DNA of 64,000 bases from Betaproteobacteria bacterium. GTDB lineage: Bacteria; Pseudomonadota; Gammaproteobacteria; Burkholderiales; Burkholderiaceae. The stretch is from assembly GCA_009927445.1 (NCBI GenBank), contig RFMZ01000207.1:32394-96393 (forward strand), given 5' to 3'. A program made the translations under genes and the position numbers. A model generated the notes under the pieces. That model ran no database searches and was not told the DNA's origin. It saw nothing but the letters and a program-made list of their open reading frames with translations. Each line of letters opens with the position of its first letter. The stretch's first letter is position 1. Of this stretch, positions 30,855-39,332 are shown piece by piece.

Positions 30855-31757
30855 CTACTGAAAGATTACCGTACTCTTACCGTTCACAAAAATACGTTGT
30901 TCAGCATGCCACCGAACTGCTTTTGATAAGGCTAAGCATTCGGCATCCCGACCAGCAGCCGCTAATTGGTCAGGACTCATCGCATGATTGACGCGCAGGA
31001 CTTCCTGTTCAATAATTGGCCCCTCATCTAAATCGGTCGTCACATAATGCGCGGTTGCGCCAATTAACTTCACACCACGCTGATGTGCTTGGAAATATGG
31101 CTTAGCGCCTTTAAAGCTCGGCAAAAAAGAGTGATGAATATTAATTACCCGGCCAGCTAATTGCTGACATACCTTGTCAGAAAGAATTTGCATGTAGCGT
31201 GCCAATACAATGAAATCAATTTTTTCTTGCTCAATTAAACTCAGTAAAATCTCTTCTTGCTGAGCCTTTTTTGCGTCTGTGGAAGACTTGATGTCCAAAA
31301 AATGAAAGGGAATATCATAACTCTTGGCTAATTGTAAATAATCATGATGATTGGATACAATTCCCGCAATCTCAATCGGTAACAAATCACTCTTGGTCCG
31401 AAATAGTAAATCATTTAAACAGTGACCGTAACTTGAAACCATCACTAAAACTCTTGGTTTTTTTAAGGCATCATAAAAATTCCATAACATTTGAAAGCGA
31501 CGCCCAATCAGATCAAAACTATTTTGAAGCTGGTCTTGTGACACAGTAGCAGGATCAACCACGAAATGAATCCGCATAAAAAAACGGCCAGTAACAGTGT
31601 CACTATATTGCGCAGAGTCTAGAATATTCGCCCCTTTTTCGAATAAAAATTGACTAACTGCATGGACAATGCCAGGCCGATCGGGGCACGTAATCGTTAA
31701 AATAAAACCAGCTTGGTTATTGATACTAGTATGATTAGATAATGTGTTCATACGCAT
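30855..31757 (-). CDS. purU: Formyltetrahydrofolate deformylase
   Basis: PurU hydrolyses 10-formyl-THF to formate and THF, balancing one-carbon units. The product has an N-terminal ACT-type domain (ILTITCPDRPGIVHAVSQFL) and a formyltransferase-like catalytic domain with NIHHSFLPSFKGAKPY (catalytic Asn/His) and YVTTDLDEGPII (catalytic Asp). The start is uncertain: I use the ATG at 31757, with another ATG two codons later and a TTG at 31793. About 300 residues, slightly longer than usual. Confidence 0.95.
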   Translation of the reverse strand: MRMNTLSNHTSINNQAGFILTITCPDRPGIVHAVSQFLFEKGANILDSAQYSDTVTGRFFMRIHFVVDPATVSQDQLQNSFDLIGRRFQMLWNFYDALKKPRVLVMVSSYGHCLNDLLFRTKSDLLPIEIAGIVSNHHDYLQLAKSYDIPFHFLDIKSSTDAKKAQQEEILLSLIEQEKIDFIVLARYMQILSDKVCQQLAGRVINIHHSFLPSFKGAKPYFQAHQRGVKLIGATAHYVTTDLDEGPIIEQEVLRVNHAMSPDQLAAAGRDAECLALSKAVRWHAEQRIFVNGKSTVIFQ

Positions 31758-31829
31758 ATTATCGTAGATTTTTTTATTTCTTTTTTTTCGCAAGTCATTC
31801 TAGTTAAGCCCTAAAAAATAAGAAGACTA

Positions 31830-33152
31830 ATGACCGCTCATTCAACCCCTTTAAAGTGGCCTCAAATTCCCCTTGCAGAAGCAATGAGGCCTCAGCGCTT
31901 AAGCCATGTGGTTGGACAAACCCACCTCCTAGGAGCAGGCAAACCCCTAGCGCATGTACTCAACTCGAAGCAAGCGCACTCGATGATTTTATGGGGTCCA
32001 CCGGGAGTTGGTAAAACCACATTAGCCAGATTAATAGCCCATGAAGTTGAAGGTGACTTGATCGCACTATCAGCTGTACTCGCTGGTGTAAAAGATATTC
32101 GACAAGCTGTCGATCAGGCTCAAAATGCCCTCACTCACCATGGTAAACGCAGTTTACTCTTTGTCGATGAAATTCATCGCTTTAATAAAAGCCAACAAGA
32201 TGCACTTCTTCCGTTTGTAGAGTCTGGACTGCTTACTTTTATAGGTGCGACGACAGAAAATCCCTCTTTTGAAGTGAATTCCGCACTATTATCTCGAGCC
32301 CAAACCTATGTTCTTAAAACCCTAGAACCTCAAGATATGTATCAATTACTGAAACGGGTTGAGCAGATCATTACTCAACCATTTGTGCTTGATGCAAATG
32401 CCCAAGAAATCCTCATTCATTACGCGGATGGCGATGCAAGAAGATTCCTAAATGCGACTGAGCAAGTTATTCAAGCCAGTTTTTTTGAGGAAAAAACTAC
32501 GATCGATGCAGGCTTTGTGCAGAATATTTTAGCGCAATACCGACGACGATTTGATAAGGGTGGGGAACAATTCTATGATCAAATATCCGCCCTTCATAAA
32601 GCAGTGCGTGGCTCACATCCTGATGCCGCTCTTTACTGGCTTTGCCGGATGCTTGACGGGGGTGTAGATCCCCTATATCTAGCTAGAAGAATCGTACGTA
32701 TGGCTTGGGAGGATATTGGCTTGGCTGATCCTAGAGCAATCCAAATTGCGCTTGACGCAACCGCTACCTTTGAACGACTTGGGTCACCTGAGGGCGAACT
32801 AGCGCTAGGCGAGGCTGTGATCTATCTTGCTCTGGCAGCTAAAAGTAACGCTGCTTACCAAGCGTATCAACAGGCTAAAAATTTCGTTGCAAAAGATCAG
32901 TCTCAAGAGGTGCCATTACATCTTCGAAATGCACCCACGCAACTCATGAAGAACTTGGATTATGGCGCAACATATCGGTATGCTCACGATGAACCGCACG
33001 GCTACGCTGCCGCAGAATCCTACCTCCCTCTGCAGATGCCAGAACCTGGCTGGTATCAACCATCAGATCGGGGGTTAGAAATCCAAATTAAAGAAAAAAT
33101 GGCCTTTCTAAAAAAGCTAGATCAAGCCCATAAAAAAGATTCCAAGCCGTAA
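31830..33152 (+). CDS. rarA: Replication-associated recombination protein RarA (MgsA) AAA ATPase
   Basis: RarA acts at stalled replication forks. The 440-residue product has the N-terminal [16 protein letters not shown], Walker [10 protein letters not shown] near residue 56, Walker [13 protein letters not shown], sensor [12 protein letters not shown], and the C-terminal tetramerisation domain ([19 protein letters not shown]). It is divergent from purU and ends 13 bases from the pcaF stop on the other strand. Confidence 0.97.
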   Translation: MTAHSTPLKWPQIPLAEAMRPQRLSHVVGQTHLLGAGKPLAHVLNSKQAHSMILWGPPGVGKTTLARLIAHEVEGDLIALSAVLAGVKDIRQAVDQAQNALTHHGKRSLLFVDEIHRFNKSQQDALLPFVESGLLTFIGATTENPSFEVNSALLSRAQTYVLKTLEPQDMYQLLKRVEQIITQPFVLDANAQEILIHYADGDARRFLNATEQVIQASFFEEKTTIDAGFVQNILAQYRRRFDKGGEQFYDQISALHKAVRGSHPDAALYWLCRMLDGGVDPLYLARRIVRMAWEDIGLADPRAIQIALDATATFERLGSPEGELALGEAVIYLALAAKSNAAYQAYQQAKNFVAKDQSQEVPLHLRNAPTQLMKNLDYGATYRYAHDEPHGYAAAESYLPLQMPEPGWYQPSDRGLEIQIKEKMAFLKKLDQAHKKDSKP

Positions 33153-33165
33153 AGTAACTTCAGAA

Positions 33166-34377
33166 TTACTCTACCCGCTCAATAATTATCGCAATTCCTT
33201 GACCAACCCCAATACACATCGTACAAAGGGCGTAGCGGGCCTGCAACTGCTCTAATTCATATAAAGCCGTGGTTACTAACCGAGCGCCGCTCATTCCTAA
33301 AGGATGACCCAGTGCAATTGCTCCGCCATTTGGATTGACCCGAGGATCGTCGTCAGCTACACCAAGCTCTCTCAAAGTGGCTAAACCTTGGGCTGCAAAA
33401 GCCTCATTGAGTTCAATCACAGCCATTTGTGTAATATCCAAATTCAAATGCGCTAGTAATTTTTTACTGGCTGGGGCTGGTCCAATCCCCATAACACGCG
33501 GTGCTACACCGGCAGTAGCCAAACCTAATATCTTGGCACGTGGCTTTAACTGGTGCATTGCAAGCGCCTCCTGCGAGGCAATTAACAGGGCACAGGCTCC
33601 ATCGTTAACTCCTGAGGCATTACCGGCTGTAACACTCCCATCAGGACGAACAATCGGCTTGAGCTTTTGTAGACTTTCTAAAGTTGTTACACGCGGATGC
33701 TCATCCATTAGAACGCTTGTTGGCTCACCCTTTTTATTCGGAATACTTACTGGAGTAATTTCTTGGGCAAGTCGGCCATTAGCCTGTGCTACAAGTGCTT
33801 TTTGCTGACTTCGCAAGGCAAATTTGTCTTGATCGTCCCTAGAAATTTGCCAATCATCAGCAACGTTTTGTGCAGTCTCCGGCATGGAATCAACGCCATA
33901 TAACTGGCGCATCAATGGATTAATAAAACGCCAACCGATCGTTGTATCAAAAACCGTGTTCGACCTAGAAAATGCACTTTCAGCTTTCGGCATTACAAAA
34001 GGTGCCCGGCTCATACTCTCCACGCCACCGGCAATTCCTAAATGAATTTGACCGGACGCAATTGCTCTAGCAATCACACCAACAGCGTCCATACCTGAGC
34101 CACATAAACGATTAATCGTGGCACCAGGCACAGCCATGGGCAAACCGGCTAAAAGACTACTCATCCGAGCAACATTGCGGTTGTCTTCCCCGGCTTGATT
34201 AGCATTGCCATATACCACCTCATCCACTTGATCCCACTGCACCTGTGGATGACGCTCCATTAATGATTTAATCGGTATCGCACCTAAGTCATCTGTACGT
34301 ATTGCAGACAAGACCCCGCCGTAGCGACCAATAGGAGTTCGAATCGCATCACAAATATAAGCAACTGGTTTATTCAT
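33166..34377 (-). CDS. pcaF: 3-oxoadipyl-CoA thiolase
   Basis: PcaF splits 3-oxoadipyl-CoA into succinyl-CoA and acetyl-CoA, the last step of the beta-ketoadipate pathway. The 403-residue thiolase shows the nucleophile CGSGMDAVG near residue 90, NEAFAAQ, GGAIALGHPLG and CIGVGQG near the C-terminus. The opening YICDAIRTPIGRYGGVLS and YGNANQAGEDNRNVARM match PcaF rather than housekeeping acetoacetyl-CoA thiolases. It is last in a pcaI-pcaJ-pcaF operon, 16 bases after pcaJ. Confidence 0.93.
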   Translation of the reverse strand: MNKPVAYICDAIRTPIGRYGGVLSAIRTDDLGAIPIKSLMERHPQVQWDQVDEVVYGNANQAGEDNRNVARMSSLLAGLPMAVPGATINRLCGSGMDAVGVIARAIASGQIHLGIAGGVESMSRAPFVMPKAESAFSRSNTVFDTTIGWRFINPLMRQLYGVDSMPETAQNVADDWQISRDDQDKFALRSQQKALVAQANGRLAQEITPVSIPNKKGEPTSVLMDEHPRVTTLESLQKLKPIVRPDGSVTAGNASGVNDGACALLIASQEALAMHQLKPRAKILGLATAGVAPRVMGIGPAPASKKLLAHLNLDITQMAVIELNEAFAAQGLATLRELGVADDDPRVNPNGGAIALGHPLGMSGARLVTTALYELEQLQARYALCTMCIGVGQGIAIIIERVE

Positions 34378-34393
34378 TTATTTCTCTTCTAAG

Positions 34394-35065
34394 TTAAGGA
34401 TAGGTATGCAGAACAACCGGTGTAACTGCTTGGACTTGTGCTAAAGACATCTCGTTAAAAAGCTCAACCACAAAAAACCCTTCTGGTAAGATTTCAAAAA
34501 TACCGAGGTCAGTAAAGACCATTGAAACGCATCCAATCCCTGTTAATGGATAGGTACATTGAGCGACAAGCTTACTTTTACCATCCTTGGTTAAATGCTC
34601 CATCATGACATACGTCTTTTTGGCTCCCACGGCTAAATCCATCGCACCACCAACGGCTGGAACAGCGTCCACTTCCCCGGTATGCCAATTAGCTAAATCG
34701 CCAGTTTGCGATACCTGAAAACCACCCAATACGGAAATGTCAATATGGCCGCCTCGCATCATTGCAAAAGAGTCAGCCTGATGAAAATAGCTGCCACCGG
34801 TTAACAAAGTTACCGGTTGTTTACCAGCATTAATTAAATCCCAGTCAATATCTGCATCCTGTGGCGCCGGCCCCATCCCCAAAATACCATTCTCAGAATG
34901 CAAAAAGATTTCTTTATCAGGTGGAAGATAATTAGCCACCAAGGTTGGCATACCAATACCTAAATTGACATAGGTTCCCTCAACAATATAAGAGGCAATC
35001 TTTTGGGCCATTTCATTACGAGAAATGGGCTTTAAAGTAAGTCCGACTCCAGATGGTTGATTCAT
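34394..35065 (-). CDS. pcaJ: 3-oxoadipate CoA-transferase subunit B
   Basis: PcaJ with PcaI moves CoA from succinyl-CoA to 3-oxoadipate. The 223-residue subunit carries the family's catalytic glutamate in HSENGILGMGP near residue 52 and the GIGMPTLVANYLP motif. Its ATG overlaps the pcaI stop by 4 bases (ATGA), coupling the two subunits. A general succinyl-CoA:3-ketoacid transferase is an alternative, but the adjacent pcaF argues for oxoadipate. Confidence 0.9.
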   Translation of the reverse strand: MNQPSGVGLTLKPISRNEMAQKIASYIVEGTYVNLGIGMPTLVANYLPPDKEIFLHSENGILGMGPAPQDADIDWDLINAGKQPVTLLTGGSYFHQADSFAMMRGGHIDISVLGGFQVSQTGDLANWHTGEVDAVPAVGGAMDLAVGAKKTYVMMEHLTKDGKSKLVAQCTYPLTGIGCVSMVFTDLGIFEILPEGFFVVELFNEMSLAQVQAVTPVVLHTYP

Positions 35066-35733
35066 ATTGGTTCTCCGACATGGATAACATGTTGTACAAA
35101 AATACCCGGCGTAATAATTTGCTCCGGGTCTAAGACTCCAAGCTCAACCACTTCTTGGACTTGGGCAATGGTTGTTTTCGCGGCCATCGCCATAATAGGC
35201 CCAAAGTTTCTGGATGCTTTACGGTAGACTAAGTTACCCCAACGATCTCCTTTATAGCCCTTAATGAGAGCAAAATCAGCCTCTAAGGGAGACTCAAAAA
35301 CGTAGTTCTTGCCGTTGATTAAACGCGTCTCTTTACCCTGTGCCAAGAGAGTCCCAAACGCAGTTTCAGTAAAAAAACCACCGATACCCGCGCCTTGCGC
35401 ACGAATTCGTTCAGCTAAATTTCCTTGCGGTGTTAATTCAAGTTCAATCTCTTTAGAGCGGTATAAAGTTTCAAAAATATGCGAATTTGCCATCCTTGGG
35501 TAAGAACAAATAATTTTCCTAACGCGACGCGATTTTAGAAGCGCAGCAATCCCCGTTTCGCCGCTACCAGCATTATTTGTAATAATGACCAAGTCTTTGG
35601 CATTTTGAGCGACTAAGCCTTCGATCAATTCATGCGGAATACCAGAGCCACCAAAACCACCGATCATTACTACTGAGCCATCTTGGATGCCAGAAAAGGC
35701 CTGCGCTAAACTATCTGTGACTTTATTAATCAT
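35062..35733 (-). CDS. pcaI: 3-oxoadipate CoA-transferase subunit A
   Basis: The alpha subunit of the CoA-transferase pair, first gene of pcaIJF. It has the glycine-rich CoA-binding GGFGGSGIPHELIEGL, NNAGSGETGIAALL, and LTPQGNLAERIRAQGAGIGGFFT. The ATG at 35733 gives the usual N-terminus MINKVTDSLAQAF; GAGGAG is 12 bases before it, slightly far, and a TTG three codons upstream is only 3 bases from it. No pca regulator or ring-cleavage gene is adjacent. Confidence 0.9.
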   Translation of the reverse strand: MINKVTDSLAQAFSGIQDGSVVMIGGFGGSGIPHELIEGLVAQNAKDLVIITNNAGSGETGIAALLKSRRVRKIICSYPRMANSHIFETLYRSKEIELELTPQGNLAERIRAQGAGIGGFFTETAFGTLLAQGKETRLINGKNYVFESPLEADFALIKGYKGDRWGNLVYRKASRNFGPIMAMAAKTTIAQVQEVVELGVLDPEQIITPGIFVQHVIHVGEPI

Positions 35734-35914
35734 ATAAAACAAATACTCCTCAAAAATATTATAAGAACGGATATAAACTGATGATTCTTTAAAATTTTAA
35801 CTCCCACCACTGAACAGTTCCATGAGATGATTTTTTAAATGAAGAAGGGCCGTGCAATCATCTTCCCAGTGAGGAACTATTTTTTACTTGTACTATGCTG
35901 GATAAGTCTGGCAA

Positions 35915-35942
35915 TTTTTGAGTTCTTTTTTTTGAGTTCTTT
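35915..35942. repeat. Perfect 14-base tandem duplication
   Basis: A 14-base unit (TTTTTGAGTTCTTT) occurs twice head to tail immediately beyond the 3' end of the RodZ-like gene (stop at 35947-35949 on the minus strand). Read on the minus strand it is A-rich and does not form a hairpin. Probably a slippage duplication. Confidence 0.85.
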
Positions 35943-35946
35943 TTTA

Positions 35947-36897
35947 TTATTCGGAATCTCTTTTAGGAAGACTACCATCGTTCCCAGTCAGGGGCTTTGA
36001 ATTGTTTTCGATCACACGCTGATCATTCGACTCGGGGTTCGGGTTGGGTGATACAGTAGACAATGGTTTAGGGCTTAGGGGTACTTCTTTTAAAATAATA
36101 ACCCGCTGACCTACTTGAATTGGTAAAACACGCCAGCCCTGAAAGTAGGCACTGATTAAGGATAAGTCTTGCGCAATTAATGTAAATGGAGATGACCCAT
36201 ACACGATATTATTTTGGCCAGGTTTAACTTCAATCAATTGTTGTATACCTTTTGCATCTACTACACAAACTGACTGAAGAGTTTTACTGGCCAAAGCGAG
36301 CACATTGCCCTTAAAACTCGCGTTAGGGGCAGAAAATGCAGGTGTCTTCACGAGCAGCTCTGCCGGCATGAAGCATGGATCAGGCAAGGGTGGCTCTTCA
36401 GGGACTTGTACAACAGTACTTTCTTTTTCGGGCGGGACTTCGGGTATGTTTTGTACAGGAGTCAAATACGTTTCTTGATAAAGCGTCTTCAGAGGCTCAC
36501 GGGTATACCAATACAAAATAGCGATTAAAAGAGTGATCAAAATAATCGAACTACTCAGTCCTAACATCGTATTTTGGATGAAGCCGCTTGACAAAATCGG
36601 CTTTTGTTCGAGTGGCTTGGCTTTTTGAATCGGCGCGGACTTGACAGAAAAATCGACCACCTCTACAAATGCCTCTTCATTGGATAAATCAATCAGAGCA
36701 GCTAGTTTTCGAGCAGTTTGTACCTTGAGCAGTTGTGAATAAAAAACACTATCCCCACCCTCTTCGATTTGTAAAATATGCTTTGCGGTTATACAGAGCT
36801 TATGAGCCAATTCCTCACGAGAAAGACCAAGGTCTTGCCTTTTTCGAAGAAAAGCCGCCCCATCGATACTTGGTACGAATTCTAATTTTCTCACCAT
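35947..36897 (-). CDS. RodZ-like helix-turn-helix membrane protein
   Basis: The 316-residue product has an N-terminal Xre-type HTH of the HTH_25 kind (about residues 12-75, LRKRQDLGLSREELAHKL), one transmembrane helix near 115-135 (SSIILITLLIAILYWY), a Pro-rich segment, and a periplasmic domain with the beta-rich pattern of the RodZ C-terminal domain (VVDAKGIQQLIEVKPGQ...). RodZ links MreB to the cell wall; this one lies away from ispG, the usual RodZ neighbour, so it may be a paralogue. A Pro/Asn/Ser-rich tail ends the protein. Confidence 0.7.
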   Translation of the reverse strand: MVRKLEFVPSIDGAAFLRKRQDLGLSREELAHKLCITAKHILQIEEGGDSVFYSQLLKVQTARKLAALIDLSNEEAFVEVVDFSVKSAPIQKAKPLEQKPILSSGFIQNTMLGLSSSIILITLLIAILYWYTREPLKTLYQETYLTPVQNIPEVPPEKESTVVQVPEEPPLPDPCFMPAELLVKTPAFSAPNASFKGNVLALASKTLQSVCVVDAKGIQQLIEVKPGQNNIVYGSSPFTLIAQDLSLISAYFQGWRVLPIQVGQRVIILKEVPLSPKPLSTVSPNPNPESNDQRVIENNSKPLTGNDGSLPKRDSE

Positions 36898-37131
36898 ATC
36901 ATTCTGACTGTAATCCCAAGTCTGACTTCAAGAAAGTCACTAGAGTAAATAAAAGGACTCGACACAATTTAAAAGCCTATCAAAACTACTATTTTGACAT
37001 GTTTTTACAAGTCATACCTTGAAAAAAACCATACCTATTTAGAAAAATTCATGATCTACTACTTTATCACCCCCCCGCAAGAAGAAGCCATCCATCATGG
37101 TTGAAATTGATTAAGGTATCCAAGGAGGGGT

Positions 37132-37236
37132 ATGATAAACAGATCAATCTTCTTTCCCAATTGGTTCAATCAACAACTCCGTCCTAAAATATGCCCACAT
37201 TTGCCGCCAATCTTTCTTTTATGTACCAAGAAGTAG
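37132..37236 (+). CDS. Possible 34-residue leader peptide overlapping the hyi start
   Basis: An ATG at 37132 lies just behind a strong ribosome-site-like AAGGAGGGG (spacing only 3-5 bases) and opens a 34-codon frame that ends 46 bases inside hyi in another frame. hyi itself has no visible ribosome site before its ATG. Either a leader or coupling peptide, or chance. The peptide (MINRSIFFPNW...) has no recognisable feature. Confidence 0.2.
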   Translation: MINRSIFFPNWFNQQLRPKICPHLPPIFLLCTKK

Positions 37237-37967
37237 AATTCTTAGACCGCTTTCAATTAGCCGCCCAAGACGGCTTTCAATGGATCGAGTTCTTATACCC
37301 CTACAGCTATAAAGCGGCTGACATTAAGCAGCGACTCAACCAATATAAGCTGCGTCAGCATCTTTTTAATATATCTCCTGGTGATGAATCAAAAGGTGAA
37401 AAAGGACTCTCGATCTTTGAAAATCGCCAAGCGGACTTTACCCAGAATCTAGAAAATGCCCTAACCTATGCAAAAGCTCTCCAAGTATCTCGGCTGCATT
37501 TAATGGCCGGTATTCTTCCTAGTGGCGCAGATCAATTATCGGCAAGAAAGATCTACCTCCAACGAATTCGGCAAGCAGCAAATGCCGCTCAATCTCTTGG
37601 AATTGATATTGTCATTGAGCCGATAAATACGCGCAATGCTCCAGGATACTTTTTAAATTACCAAAAAGATGCAGTACAAATTATTACTGAACTGGCAATC
37701 CCTAATGTGAAACTCATGATGGATTTATTCCATGCACAAATTATGGAAGGTGACTTGGAAAAAAAACTGTACCAATTTATTCAACATATTGGCCATATTC
37801 AAATTGCAGGAGTGCCAGATCGACACGAGCCCGATACCGGAGAAGTCAATTATCAACACCTTTTTTCAGTAATTGACGCCCTCAATTACCAAGGACTAAT
37901 CGGTTGCGAGTATTTTCCCAAAAATAACACTACTGCAGGACTTGGTTGGCTTAAACCCCACCTCTAA
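37191..37967 (+). CDS. hyi: Hydroxypyruvate isomerase family protein
   Basis: Hyi interconverts hydroxypyruvate and tartronate semialdehyde in glyoxylate metabolism. The 258-residue TIM barrel has the family N-terminus PTFAANLSFMYQEVEFLDRF, the metal-binding Glu in VIEPINTRNAPGYFL, MMDLFHAQIMEGDL, and the final Glu of GCEYFPKNNT. The start at 37191 fits family alignments although no ribosome site precedes it. The usual partners gcl and glxR are not adjacent, so the physiological substrate is less certain; the related OtnI family is an alternative. Confidence 0.85.
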   Translation: MPTFAANLSFMYQEVEFLDRFQLAAQDGFQWIEFLYPYSYKAADIKQRLNQYKLRQHLFNISPGDESKGEKGLSIFENRQADFTQNLENALTYAKALQVSRLHLMAGILPSGADQLSARKIYLQRIRQAANAAQSLGIDIVIEPINTRNAPGYFLNYQKDAVQIITELAIPNVKLMMDLFHAQIMEGDLEKKLYQFIQHIGHIQIAGVPDRHEPDTGEVNYQHLFSVIDALNYQGLIGCEYFPKNNTTAGLGWLKPHL

Positions 37968-37973
37968 ATAAGG

Positions 37974-38387
37974 CTATTTATAATCGCTATCTGGATTTGT
38001 ATGAATCGAAATTTGCCTCTCAATAAGTTCTGCAATCGAGTCTAATTTCTGAACCTCCTGACTAGCGATTGGACTGGCCTCACTAGCACTTCCATTCTTC
38101 ATCTGGGGTTGATCAGTTGGATAAGCTTGACAAATCGATTTGTCATTAATCACATTTAGAACTTGACAATCCTGGCCGGTAATCCCCGAAATCACATGAT
38201 CAGAAACCCCTTTGCCAGTGGCTACATAGGAGACACCGGTAATTGCAGTGCTTTGAACCAGAGAAATACTAGTCAAATAACTGACCGTCGTGGCAACCGG
38301 AGCAATAAAACACCCAGTAAGAATCCCAAAGCATCCAAACAGGAATAAATGCTTAGAAAAACTCAACACTAAGCACGTAGGTTTCAT
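37974..38387 (-). CDS. Small lipoprotein of unknown function
   Basis: A 137-residue product with a lipoprotein signal: hydrophobic residues about 10-25 and the lipobox LTGC. It contains a VSYVATGKGVSDHVISGITGQDCQVLN segment split by its loops, with a Cys in GQDC and another in SICQAY; I recall this pattern in lipoproteins of betaproteobacteria without known function. The C-terminal third is Ser/Glu-rich. It lies 6 bases from hyi on the opposite strand and 8 bases downstream of another lipoprotein gene. Confidence 0.65.
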   Translation of the reverse strand: MKPTCLVLSFSKHLFLFGCFGILTGCFIAPVATTVSYLTSISLVQSTAITGVSYVATGKGVSDHVISGITGQDCQVLNVINDKSICQAYPTDQPQMKNGSASEASPIASQEVQKLDSIAELIERQISIHTNPDSDYK

Positions 38388-38395
38388 GAAGGACT

Positions 38396-38770
38396 CTAGT
38401 TAAGTACTCGATATCCCCGCCCATTCAAGCAGCGCCGAATAACCATTTCTTTCTCTTTGGTTCCACTATATGCACCAGAGGCTCCACCAATTACGCCGCC
38501 AATCCCTGCAGTTTGGGCAATACCCGTCTTGTTACCGCCACCCACAAGCCCTAATAAAGCCCCAACAGCAGCGCCACCTGCAGCTTGTGTGGCAGCCGTC
38601 TTACCGGTCGCACCAGTTTCTTGAGAGAGATCCTGACATTCTAATAAATCACGCTGATAGGCCATCTCATCTAAACCTTTTTTATCCACAATGGGTGAAA
38701 ACCCAGACCCTGAATTAGCGCAAGCTTGCAAAAAAATAATACCGATGCAAATTAGACTTAATCGATTCAT
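38396..38770 (-). CDS. Glycine-zipper lipoprotein
   Basis: A 124-residue product with a lipoprotein signal ending in LQAC and a glycine-zipper region near residues 65-100 (AAGGAAVGALLGLVGGG, then AGIGGVIGGASGAYSG), typical of SlyB/OmpA-like zipper lipoproteins inserted in the outer membrane. The C-terminal CLNGRGYRVLN tail matches the family. I chose the ATG 38770; GGAG lies 12 bases before it, and a TTG at 38776 with spacing 6 is a real alternative. Confidence 0.8.
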   Translation of the reverse strand: MNRLSLICIGIIFLQACANSGSGFSPIVDKKGLDEMAYQRDLLECQDLSQETGATGKTAATQAAGGAAVGALLGLVGGGNKTGIAQTAGIGGVIGGASGAYSGTKEKEMVIRRCLNGRGYRVLN

Positions 38771-38852
38771 TCGCAAAATAGGCTCCTTCAATAAAATGTT
38801 CTTACAATGCGTATTAGCATAATACCTCTATCTTCGATTGTCATCCTATGTC

Positions 38853-39332
38853 ATGAAAAATACTTTTTTAATCTGCGCTATGTGCGGTAATCCTCGTCAA
38901 TTATTAGAGAAAATCTGCCCATTTTGTGGTGAAAAAGACGTCCTTCATGAACAAAAAAACCATTGGGACTTCTTCACTATCAATTTAGAGAGTGGCTTAC
39001 CGCGCGTCGAAGAGGCTATGCAACGCTTTGAAAACCAACTCGAACAGCTCACAGGCTCAAGCATTCGCATGTTGCAAGTCATTCATGGTCAAGGATCACA
39101 AGGCGAAGGTAGAATAAAAAAAGCGTTTCGAGAAGCGATGCAACATGGGCGTTGGCATCAAATAATTAGCGCTTATTATTTTGGAGAACATCTCAAAGCT
39201 AGCCAGACCACCTACCAATTTTTAATTAAACAATACCCAGCTATTAAAACTGTTCTCAAGCCTGAGATGATGGGTAACCCTGGTATCACCATATTGATTC
39301 TACATACGAAAAATACCCAATCATTACCGTAA
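38853..39332 (+). CDS. Zinc-ribbon plus Smr-like domain protein
   Basis: The 159-residue product begins with a zinc ribbon (CAMCGNP at about 8-11 and CPFCGEK at about 23-26). The rest resembles a small MutS-related (Smr) domain: LNLESGLPRVEEAMQRF-like helix (INLESGLPRVEEAM), IRMLQVIHGQGSQGEG in place of the nuclease motif HGxG, and a C-terminal GNPGITILIL. Smr domains nick or bind nucleic acids. The start is an ATG at 38853 with no clear ribosome site. The 3' end overlaps the opposite reductase gene by 9 bases. Confidence 0.7.
   Translation: MKNTFLICAMCGNPRQLLEKICPFCGEKDVLHEQKNHWDFFTINLESGLPRVEEAMQRFENQLEQLTGSSIRMLQVIHGQGSQGEGRIKKAFREAMQHGRWHQIISAYYFGEHLKASQTTYQFLIKQYPAIKTVLKPEMMGNPGITILILHTKNTQSLP

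Noticed and set aside
30836..30862. GGTTCGAACTAC resembling a tRNA T-arm
   Set aside because: No acceptor stem, anticodon arm or CCA-end pairing could be folded around it in the 56-base gap.
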